From: Laetiporus sulphureus 93-53
Taxonomy: Eukaryota > Basidiomycota > Agaricomycetes > Polyporales > Laetiporaceae
Assembly (NCBI RefSeq): GCF_001632365.1
Contig: NW_024468541.1
Span: forward strand, 367,969-431,968
Length of the DNA: 64,000 nucleotides
Direction: 5' to 3'
The position numbers were made by a program, and so were the translations under genes. Below are positions 1 through 9,460 of this stretch, piece by piece; within the stretch, counting starts at the first letter, position 1, and each line of letters opens with the position of its first letter. The notes under the pieces are model-generated. The model did not search any database, had not been told where the DNA came from, and saw only the letters and a list, made by a program, of their open reading frames with translations.

Positions 1-2940
1 CCAAACCTCACGATCTTCCCCTGGTCCCACTAGGTCGTCAAAGCATCAGCAGACATATCTCCCTCAAGTTGACGAAGATAACCACACTGAACACTAGCAG
101 TTGCTCCCCAGCTGAAGAATAGACCTGGATCTGCGATTTGGCGAACGAGGATGTCGCACCCCCTAACGCGACCATCTTCGTCGTATCGCGCATAATTGCT
201 ACGAAGCATGCACGTCAGACAATTCATTGGGTTGTATACATATATGCACAAGGTACCTATTGGTCCACCGTAGTGACAGCCAGCGACAATGAAATCGCTC
301 AGATTGGGTAGCTTTCCGGGAATCGAGTAGATTTGGTGCCGCCTATAAAAGACATTTCCGTCTTGCATAGCCTCCCATTGAGCTGTAGGATGTTCTTCCA
401 TGTCGGTCAGCGAAGAAAAAAATGGCCTCTAGGATTACACGGTCAAGGTGAATGCGCGCTGTGGCGGGAACTGCAGCATAGCTCGAGTCGCCACCCCTCA
501 CGTGATCAGGCGCGCGGTGTCCGGGGAAGTTTAGGTCAAACAGCCAGTGCGAGACTTATCACAATCGCGACCACGAAGAACCGTTTGCGTACTTAAGGAT
601 TCCAATATTCAAGGCGAAGGTAAAGGTGACAACAGTCTTGTGCGGACCAGCGGTGGACGCATTGGCATGGAAGTAGCCTCTTGTTAGTGACTAGGATATT
701 CTGGGAAACGACTCCGTCTTCAAACCTATAATGGTTGCTGAATTGCAATTCGAGTTCGTCACGCGGTATGCACATGCATTTACTGATCGTATCATCGAGA
801 CATCGAAAGCTGCAAGTTTTTATCCTAGACGTCCTCCATATGCCGCTCTTACCGTGCTGTTCAGTTCCTCAAACATTCCCCGCTGGAGCGTGACCGTCGT
901 CATTGCAACGGTCATATATAATGTCCGGGTCAGCATCTAAGGGAGGATCCCCAAAATGGGCTGCTTGCCCTGTGCCACTGAGAACGATGCGTAATTCACG
1001 GTAGTGACATCAGACCGAATTTACGTTCCCGCCAGAATTCATGTCCACGATGGCGGCTTCTAGGGAAAACTTTGCAGTGGAACAAATGGGTAAGCGAGGA
1101 CGCAACGATATGGCGAGAGAGGTAACGGGTCGAGGCGGATAAATGATATCGAGAAAGGTGTGTCTACAGCATAAAGCTGCCTTTTTTTTGTCCAGTAGGA
1201 CCTCATCACTTGACCATCGCAAGCGGGTGCAGCGTTCGTTGCATTATCCGTTGATGATATGATGCGAAGTCACAGCAGCAAGGACGGAAGCTGACAATGC
1301 CCACTGCTTGCCCAATTCCTTTAGGCTATCGTTTGTCTATGACCAGGTAGAAAGCTCGTGCGCCTTCACAGCAAACCGGATTGAGGTCCGACGATCACTA
1401 ATCACTAGTGGGAAGGCGGTTCAGAGTGGGTCGACGAATTTGCAATATAGTCGGCGCACCATGGCGTGGCATATGAGGGTACGAAAATGACGACGGCGCG
1501 TCACCGGGCGATACTGATATCTTGTGCGATCATTAATTGTTGCAAATTCCTGCAGAACGTGGAGTAGCATTTTTGGACCAGGTTCGGGTCTTGGTGCAGC
1601 TCGCAATGACGGCACCGCTCCTCGTAGTAATTGGATGGATAGGCGAGAGTCATGAATGCTGCATGCGACGCATACATTCGTGAGATAAATCGGTATGAAT
1701 CAGCGCAACGATGCACACAAGCTCGAGTCATATACGCAGCGAAACTCCCCCTTCCCCCTTGTAGGCGGGGCTTAACACGTTGTTGGGCGTTACCGCGTAC
1801 TTCGCGGAAACGGCATAGACCCGATTCCAGCAATTCAACGGGCTGGCGCACAGATGGCCTTCGGTCAGCCTTGGCGACCGTCACCGGTACAGACACGCTC
1901 ACCACAAATGACTTCACCATCATACAGGCTAGTATGCATGCGCCCGATAGCACGGAGGCACCCACAGCACCCTCGGAAGGCGCGAGCTCGATGACGGCAT
2001 CCAAGGACAAAGGGTTCGGGAACAACCGACACACGGTGGAAGAGGGCGCAGGCCGCCGTTCGCGCCTATCTATGCGACATGTAGTACCGTCATGTCCCTA
2101 GAGTAGCTCCGTGGGCACGTCGCCGGCTGTCGAGGAGTATGTGGGCGAAAGCGAACAGCAGGTGAAGGAGTTGCTCACTCGGTGAATGTAGCATATGCCG
2201 CATCCCTCAATATATTACCGCGGCCTGGTAGTCGTTCACTAAATCGACGTTTGAAGATCATTTTCATGAATCTCGACCGGAAGTAGCGAATGGCATGGCG
2301 ACAGCTTTCTAATAAGTTGCCATGCTTCAACGTCACTTGCGTAACGGTACGGCGATCACATGAAACTGTGACCGACATCGCCCTGGTTGCTCGTGCATCA
2401 GCTTAGCGGAACCTTTAGCAACTTCTAACGAGAGCTTCCGAAACCGCCTGTGCTCCAGGCCCGCGGATCGCGCGAGGAAGGAATGAGTATGGACAGCGTT
2501 GACACACCGTCATCTTCGCGAAGCCCAAGCAAAGCTTAGCATGTGCTCGAGCTTGTCAGAAGTCTCCAACGTTGCGCGCGACGAGGGCCTCTTCACATCG
2601 GGTGGGCAGGGGGCGCATGGTCCCCGAAACACATGCGCAAGCCGTCATTCGAGGAGCGGCATTGATATCAGGCGGACCACCTGACCACGCAGAAATCTCG
2701 CGCTAAAGGCCACCCTTCAATGGTCGCCCCTTCCCATGCGTCGAGTGATGGGCCATCCACGCCGGCGAGTTCCTCCGCGCGGTCGAGGCAAGAACAGCAA
2801 CATGCGGGAGCAAAACAGAGGTCCTGTGAATTCGCCTGCCTATTTGGGCGCAGAGAATCAGACGCGTGACGTATGCGCGACAGACGCGATGACGTGCCAA
2901 GAACCGCTCCCCTGGAACCTTCTCCTTCAGCCACCCACGC
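1..2940. other. Region with no recognisable gene
   Basis: All six frames hold only short or compositionally odd open frames. The longest (minus strand, about 1501-2034, 177 codons) has one hydrophobic stretch and a GTGAGC donor-like site but matches no family I know, and it overlaps an equally long plus-strand frame. I see no spliced gene, tRNA or transposon terminus. The last 100 bases are the promoter side of the CFEM gene. Confidence 0.5.
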
Positions 2941-2950
2941 GTCGGGCCCC

Positions 2951-2959
2951 TATATAAAA
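2951..2959 (+). promoter_or_regulatory. TATA box of the CFEM gene
   Basis: The sequence tatataaaa lies 90 bases upstream of the chosen ATG at 3041. That spacing would put a transcription start near 2985 and leave a leader of about 55 bases, which is usual for a strongly expressed fungal surface-protein gene. It also argues against the in-frame upstream ATG at 2873, which lies before the TATA box. Confidence 0.7.
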
Positions 2960-3040
2960 AGGTCGCGATGTCTCAATTGCTCCGTGCTGGAAGTTTACTT
3001 CCGACCCCCGACCTTCGACACGCTTTCGACCCTCGCTGCG

Positions 3041-3748
3041 ATGTTCTTCAAGGCATACTTCCCGCTCGCCCTCGTGGCTGCCTTCGTAGGCAACGCCGTC
3101 GCGCAGTCGTCCTCAGCTGCAGCCCCAACCAGCACTTCAAGCATCGACCCATGCATTCTGTCCTGCGTTGAGAGCGCTGCCACGGCAGGAGGATGCTCCA
3201 GTTTGTGTGTACCAACCCACGTTTTCGTTGCTTCATTTTACTGACAGAGCTATTTTGCAGCACGGACATCTCCTGCGTCTGCTCGTCTACTGCATTCCAG
3301 AGCGCCGCGCTTTCCTGCTTGGAGGCCAACTGTACCTCGTCTGATATCACGGCTGCCCAAGCCCTTCAGTCCGAGGAGTGCGCTGCTGGTAAGTTCATCC
3401 CCTATCAATTCGTGTTCCTGTCCCTGGATCCCGTCGACGTATTGAGACTGATTATTACTCCGTTATCACACAGCGAGCGCCAGCGCATCTGCTTCATCCG
3501 CCACCGGATCCGCATCCAGTGTTGCCTCGAGCGCGTCGTCCGTCCTTGCGTCTGTGTCCTCCGCCGTCTCCTCTGTGTCATCTTCTGCCTCCAGTTCTGC
3601 GTCTAGCGCGAGCTCCGCTGCGAGCAGCGCCGCCGCCAAAAGCTCCAGTGCCGGAATGAAGGTTGGAGGGCAGAGCGTGTATGGTGGCGTAGTTGGGATA
3701 ATGTTTGCGCTCCTTGGTGTTGTTGCGGGCGCCGGGTTGGTTCTGTAA
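3041..3748 (+). CDS. CFEM-domain, probably GPI-anchored surface protein
   Basis: Three exons, 3041-3204, 3261-3388 and 3474-3748, give 188 aa; introns are 56 and 85 nt with GT-AG ends and keep phase. Residues 1-21 are a secretion signal. A CFEM domain follows at about 35-97 with exactly eight cysteines (38, 42, 52, 60, 62, 74, 79, 95) and the D-x2-C-x-C core at 57-62. The rest is a Ser/Ala-rich stalk, likely O-glycosylated, and a C-terminal hydrophobic tail of about 20 residues typical of a GPI-addition signal. CFEM proteins sit in the fungal cell wall or plasma membrane; family roles include haem or iron acquisition and surface structure, and I cannot tell which applies. The start follows a TATA box and gives the intact signal peptide. 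Family assignment is firm; function is inferred. Confidence 0.88.
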
Positions 3749-4192
3749 ATGCTGCAATCGATCACTCGCCCTGTTTTAAGGTCTGACGGACGATACAAAT
3801 GCTTATGAACGTACGACTATTGTTATCCGATTGTTTTTATCCGTGACACTTTTATCGCACGCTAGAATGCATTTGTAATGAACGACGAAGTTGGTGTCTT
3901 GGTTGATGAGCATTCCGAAAACCAGTACAAGTTAAATTGTTCGCAAATGAGCTGTCAGTGTGGCAATAATGACATCTGTCCAGAATGATTCAAATTACAA
4001 TGCGATTGGGTTGGGAGTGAACACGTTGAGCGTGGTGCAGTAGGAGGACGGAAGACGAGGAGCTCATCAACATGTTGTCCGCCACCTCGCGACGGCTTAT
4101 CACGTGACGTGGCGGTGCAATGATCCGCCCAGCCCGCCCCGCCGCGGCCCAACTCGGGGCATCGCGTCGGGTCCGGATGACTCATCCGCTTT
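3749..4192. other. Intergenic, CFEM 3' flank
   Basis: No coding sequence seen. It is AT-rich just after the CFEM stop codon and becomes GC-rich from about 4080 toward the TATA promoter at 4213. A CACGTGA motif lies near 4100. I assign no function to it. Confidence 0.5.
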
Positions 4193-4220
4193 GTCAGCCG
4201 AGTCCGCTGCGGCTATATAA
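4193..4220 (+). promoter_or_regulatory. Core promoter copy 1 (TATA at 4213)
   Basis: A gtcagcc motif at 4193 is followed after about 13 bases by ctatataa (4213-4220) and then a purine run ggaggg. The same order (gtcagcc, ctatataa, gaggg, then a g-c-tgtgctga-like start region) recurs at 5134-5175, so the two look like diverged copies of one promoter. Directly downstream is a long inverted-repeat element, so anything once driven from here is separated from it by about 0.7 kb. Confidence 0.55.
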
Positions 4221-4251
4221 GGAGGGCCATTCTGCGCTGAAACCTGCCACC

Positions 4252-4958
4252 AGGCGTGCTCAATTCTTAGAGTTCGGCACGCCAGTTCAGTTCGTCGACC
4301 TCAAATACCAAGGGGACGGCGATGCCGAGCAGATGCCGAGTATTATGTAAGCCAAGTGGCTCGTGGGAACGCTAGGCAGGGAACAGGAGTGGCGAGATTA
4401 TTTCCGAAGGATTGCTTTACATTTTCTCGATTTTTATTGCCATCTCCCGTCGCACCTTCCCTAGTGCTCTGGTTTACCATGGATTGCAACATGTATGCAC
4501 AGAGTTGCTTAGCCTGAATGTTAAAATGCTTCCAAGCAATAATTACACAGACTATCTCAGCACATTTGATGACAGCAATATGCAGGACCATGCAGTAGCT
4601 GCTGTCAATGTCATTATTGTTCCTCATCTATGTTGTGACTTTGTGGAGTGAGATACACAGCCATTCGTCACTGTGATCCCCGCCGAGGTTGTCTGCAGCT
4701 GGACACCACAAACCGTGAGAAGATTTTGGGTGTGCAGTCTTCTTTTCAGGGATGTCCGCATCGCAATTTGGGGTTTACACAAGCAGCAATTCACACAAGA
4801 AATGTAGGAATGTTCCAAAGTTAGAATTAACTGCCGGACATCTCAACAGCCACATTTGCTTATGTAATTCTCGGCATTTGCTCGGCATCGCCGTCCCTTT
4901 GGTATTTGAGGTCGACGAACTGAACTGGCGTGCCGAACTCTAAGAATTGAGCACGCCT
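4252..4958. mobile_element. Long-TIR non-autonomous DNA transposon (MITE-like)
   Basis: The left arm (4252 to about 4371) is repeated in reverse complement at the right (about 4839-4958). The outer 58 bases are identical and about 94% of the first 100 bases match; similarity then fades. The interior (about 470 bases) is AT-rich and holds no transposase. The flanks, 4243-4251 (cctgccacc) and 4959-4967 (cctaccatc), agree at 7 of 9 positions and could be a decayed 9-bp target duplication as made by Mutator-like elements. Family is not certain; it might also be a solo inverted duplication. Confidence 0.75.
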
Positions 4959-5133
4959 CCTACCATCATGTTCGTCTCTCTTCCTCCTCGACGGTCGCCA
5001 GACTCGGTTCTCAGCGCTTCGTATGGCGCCTCGTATGGCTTCGGTATTTTCGGACGATGGTGGTGATTCGCGGGATCGAGTCGACGTCGTTCTTGATTAC
5101 GGATGATGCTGCTGAAGCTTGGTCAGTGGCTTG

Positions 5134-5175
5134 GTCAGCCACTCGCTCATGACTATATAAGAGGGCTCGTACTGT
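5134..5175 (+). promoter_or_regulatory. Core promoter copy 2 (TATA at 5153)
   Basis: The motif gtcagcc at 5134, ctatataa at 5153-5160 and gaggg right after match promoter copy 1 in order and spacing. It faces right, into a 9.6 kb stretch with no credible protein gene. The first ATGs downstream (5211 and 5214) open only short frames. It may start a long noncoding RNA or be the relic of a lost gene. Confidence 0.5.
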
Positions 5176-6133
5176 GCTGAGGTCCTCACCTCTCTTGTTC
5201 TCGTTCCTCCATGATGGACGACTTCGAGGTCCAAGATTGCAAGTCTTTTCCTACTCCAGGATGGACGTCAAGCTGTTGAAGGTTGCAAGTCTCTTCTTCG
5301 GTTGCGATCCCTTTTTAGCGTGCTTTGCTTCAACTCCCTTGGTGGTTATAACCTTCTTTTGGGTTCAGTGGCGCGTCTTGACGGTACGGTCTGCAAGTTT
5401 GCAAGGTATTTACAACGCTCCGGTTTGGTCGGTCGATACGGTTTTTGAAGATTTCGTTGGTTCCGGCTTCGATGGTTTCGGTTACTTTCCTTGGCGCTCC
5501 CGGCATGGCTGGTTTGGTCGGTCAATGAGGTCTGAAGACTCCGTGGGTCCTGGCTTGGTGAGAAAGGTCGACTATGGTCCGTGCTTCAAAGCGGTCTTCA
5601 AATGGTCCTAGTCCTCAAAAACGTATGGCTGCGCTCTGGCATAAAACTGGTCGTCGTCGGTGTATTAGATGGTCAACGCTTTATGGAAGGTGTTCGTGCA
5701 CGGATCGAACGATGGATCGAATGCCGACCGTCGGTTGGTTGTTTATTGGTCTTCGACTTCGGCAAGGCGGCAAGACGTCAAAACCCTCTATCGGCCATCA
5801 AGAATTGGAAGAAGACGGTTCCTCACGCTCAAATCGTCGCAGTGGTCGGTTTCCGTGTACAAGGTGTGAAGGCGTAGGTCAACTCGGTTCGAGTCTTTTG
5901 AATGGTGGTTCTGCCAGTTGCGACAGTCGTCAACATTCTTTCACGGTCAGCTCAAAGGGCTTCGCTACATATTATTTCCGTCCCGGTTCTATTCGTTGCG
6001 TTCCGCTTCTGTTATCGATCGTTTTCCATTCGACGTGCAGTAGTTCAACTCCTCGTTTCAACTCCTCCCCATATCGTAGCAGAACGTCAATAGCCGGTAG
6101 TCACATCGACGTTGTTACTGTCCACGAGCGACG

Positions 6134-6165
6134 CGGTAGCTTCGGTAGCTTCGGTAGCTTCGGTA
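6134..6165. repeat. 9-bp microsatellite-like repeat
   Basis: Three perfect tandem copies of cggtagctt plus a partial fourth. It would read in frame as Ser-Phe-Gly or similar, but no credible gene spans it. Confidence 0.85.
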
Positions 6166-6373
6166 CTGCGCGTAACTCATCCATGCTCGTCACAATATAT
6201 ACACAACACAGTCGCTTCGATAAACGTAGGTTGGGTACTGCGACAACGTTCACGAAACCTTCAATCGAGCGGTGCTGGTCATCAACTGTTCAACTCGTTA
6301 TTGCACGCTCCACTTGGGGCGCCTGCTGGTGAAAAATTGCAATGCTAATCGATGCTGGATGAAGTTCGATTCT

Positions 6374-6628
6374 CTACTCAGGTGTGGTCAGGTAACGAGC
6401 GGTCGAATCTCGCGGATAATTCGTCATCGGTGAATATCAACGTTCTGTCCTACGTCAACCTGGCTACACTCGCATCGCAAGCCTCGCTTGGACTACCTCA
6501 GGTGTCGTCAGTTAGCAAGCGGTCGACTCTCGCGGATGCGTATTATCCCTTCCATCTGGGCGTCGGTGAATAATCAACGTTCTGTCGTACGTCAACCCGG
6601 CTACACTCGCATGGCAAGCCTCGCTGTG
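6374..6628. repeat. Two-copy tandem repeat, about 120-135 bp
   Basis: Unit 1 (about 6374-6492) and unit 2 (about 6493-6628) share ctcaggtgt, agcggtcga, tctcgcggat, atcaacgttctgtc, tacgtcaacc and ggctacactcgcat in the same order. Unit 2 has a roughly 16-base insertion after gcggat. No coding function is apparent. Confidence 0.8.
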
Positions 6629-6934
6629 GACGTTCGCACTAGTTCAGGTCATCCTCAATGGCCGGCGGTCGATCGCAGGTGCAAGCGGACGGCGGATCTT
6701 CCCTCTTCGGGCTCATTAACAACGTTTCCAAGTTTCGTTGGACGACAAGGAACGCCTCAACAGCTGTTGAAGAGTTCAAGGTGAATCGCGTCAATAACCG
6801 CTGAAGGTGAACAGTCGTTGTCAAGTTGACATCTCGAAAGCGGGCTCACTGGTGAGGTTGCGGAAGTCTCGCTGGACGTCAAGGGTGAGTACGTTAATAA
6901 TCGCTGAACATGGACGGTCCCTCTGGTCATTCTC

Positions 6935-9460
6935 AAATTGTCAAAACGTTTCGGGTGAAGTCGCGGACGTGGATTATTTGGCTATTCCCTCCTATGCACG
7001 GGCGACAACAGTTGATCAAACACTCAATACAAGTTCTGCGCCAGAGTTCGCGACCTATGAAACGTGGACCTTTTCCTGGTCCATCCGAAATGGCTTCCTC
7101 TTGATACGAAGATCGGTTTTCAAGGCGGTTCAAAGTTTCGTGGTGAAGTCTTCGCAGGTGTAAACAACACTGGAACTCCGGAGTGATATGTGGAGCGTTC
7201 TCTTCAAGTCTGGACAAACGTATGTGGGCCGCGGACACCAATCTCCTTGGTCGTTATCAGGCGAATGGTTGCGGGACGTCAACGTCTTGTCATTAGGCGT
7301 TAGGCGATGATTCAATAATGTGCACTTCAACTTCATCATATGGATACCTCCTGCGGGACCGGTGGTCCAAAGTTTATCGTCAAGGTTTTCGCTTAGGCGG
7401 CGAGTCTCGGGAATCATCTTAGGGCGAACGGTTGGACGTCTACAGAGTTCGCGGACAAGGCCTTACACGAAGTCGAGATAGTTTTCGTTATGGCAACATG
7501 GGAACGGGCGAACATCAAGGCTTGGGACAACACTGCAAAGAGCGAACGTAATCGGGAATTTTTCTTCAACACGCGCGAGCGGCGGTGATCGTGGGTTTTC
7601 TGGAAGAGGCGTTGGACGTACCTCGCTTATGGTCATTGTCGGATGGACGGGCGAATTTTGCAAATCGTAGCTCAAGACCCGACGTGCGAAACTGGAATTT
7701 TCGTGAACACGATTCGAGCGCTACTCTTGATCGATCAATTCAACGACACGGATCATCCGCCTTGGTCGCCGATAATGGTCATTGGAATGTGAGATGGGGT
7801 TTTCCTTCGGTCGTCGACCTCTTACAAGGTTCTGAAGAAGAATCGGCAATATGGACTCTCTCCCGGTTGCGAGACACGATGGCGGAACGGCTCCAAGATC
7901 AGGCCTCTCGGTGCAGCCGGCTACTACTGTCGCATGACTCAAGAATAGACGGCCGCTCCCTATCACATTGTCAAAACGTTTTTGGGCGAAGTCGAGGGTG
8001 TGAATGCTACCTCATATGCAGCGACAACAGGTGATCAAACACTTTCAGTACAAGTTTTGCGCCAGGGCTCGCGAGCTATCAAACGTCATCTGGCCGGTTC
8101 AAGAGCAAATAGCTTCCTATTGACGTGAAGATCGTCGGTTTTCGAAGGCGGTTCAAACTTTTGTGGTGAAGTCTGCACGTGTGAACAAAAGTTGCTTTGG
8201 AATGATACGTCGAGCGTTCTTCTTAAGTCTGGACGAACATATGTGGGCCGTGGATGACAATCTTTGTGATCATTATCAAGTTATCAGGCGAATCGTTGCG
8301 GGACGTCAATATCTCGCTGTCAGGCGATGGTACAATTTGAACGTGCACTTCAACATTATTCTATAGGTACTCGGATCGGACCGGCGATTCAAGGCTTATG
8401 GTCAAGTTTTTTCCCCTTAGGCGCGGCGCTTCGGGCAGTCATTTTCGGGCGTATGGTCGAACGGTTCAATGGAGTTCGCGGGCAAGATTTTATAGGAGGT
8501 CGAGATGGTCATTGCTAAATCCTTTCGAGCAAAGTCATGGGCGAGGGTTCCTTCCTTGGCTCGTCCCTCCTAACATAACGGCAACGATTGGTCAAACACT
8601 TTCGGTTCAAGTTCAAGTTCTACGCTAGGCTTCGCGGCTGCCAATCATGGATTTCCTTGCGGTCGTTTCTCCATTAATGTGAAGTTTGGCTGTGAAGATG
8701 GTGCAAGATTTCGTAGTTATCAACTGTTTCGCAGGTCCGAACAATGTTCGCTTTCAAGTGCTACTTCAGGCATCAATTATCCTGGTCATTTTACACCAGT
8801 GGGGTCTCGGGACATCAATATCCTAGCGTTAGGCAATGGTCCAAACACTTGCACATCAACGTTCTCCTTACGTACGGGCTGGATACCTGGATTGGACACC
8901 GTTCCAAGGCTTATCGTTAACTATCACATATGCGGGTCTTTCAGCAGTCATCTTTTGGTGAACGGTCGACCGTCAATTGAACTTCGTAGAGGAGGGTTTT
9001 ATGAGATGTCGAGATGGGATCTTTTCGTACATTGTCGTTATCCGAAGAAATGAGCAGACCACATTTTTTCAAGGCGCAAACACAAGCGGGAAATTAGTTC
9101 AAAGCGCGAGCGGCGGGAATATGGAAGAGGGTTTCGGCAGATAGACGTACCTTCTCTTGTGGTCGTTTTGTCGTGGAGGGGTCGAACTTCCCAAATGGTG
9201 CCTCAAGACCTTGGCGATAAAGTGGAGAGTTCAAGTTCACTCAGACACTGCTCTTGGTCAATTGTTCATCGACGTGAATGCGTCGGTCGCCATCCTTCAA
9301 GGCACATGGTCGAACATTTCGCTGGAGTTCTCTGGACAGGCTTCGGAAGTCGACAATATAGATTCTGTTCCGGTCGGAAGGCATGATAGTGCGACGGCTT
9401 CTAGATCGAGCTTTGGTTACAACCGGTTGCTTCGGTTGCGCATGACTGAAGAACCATGGA
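6935..9460. repeat. Array of degenerate 0.4-0.55 kb repeats
   Basis: Two repeat types alternate. Type 1 lies at about 6935-7475, 7962-8516 and 8517-9060, recognised by tgatcaaacact, a gcgaag-type reverse word, gcgggacgtcaa and a ggcgatgg block in the same order; the first two copies are offset by about 1020 bases and agree at roughly 80% in their best blocks. Type 2 lies at about 7567-7960 and 9105-9460, sharing gcgcgagcggcgg, gacgtacct and cgcatgact. The order is 1-2-1-1-2. Gaps and substitutions are spread over all codon phases, so the repeats are not being kept as protein. Confidence 0.65.

Noticed and set aside
1501..2034. 177-codon minus-strand frame with a hydrophobic segment
   Set aside because: It overlaps a 149-codon plus-strand frame, has uneven composition and no recognisable domain; a GTGAGC inside it leads to no convincing downstream exon.
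2873..3040. Longer N-terminus for the CFEM protein from the ATG at 2873
   Set aside because: That ATG lies upstream of the TATA box at 2951 and would bury the signal peptide inside the protein.
4343..4943. Short ORFs inside the inverted-repeat element
   Set aside because: None resembles a transposase, and several lie partly in the arms, where opposite-strand mirror ORFs are expected.
5884..5900. tRNA B-box-like ggttcgagtc
   Set aside because: No paired T-stem, acceptor stem or A-box around it.
5174..6332. 145- and 252-codon plus-strand frames after promoter copy 2
   Set aside because: Low-complexity Ser/Arg/Phe-rich translations without domain or splice support, in a region of strand-biased words that keeps several frames open at once.
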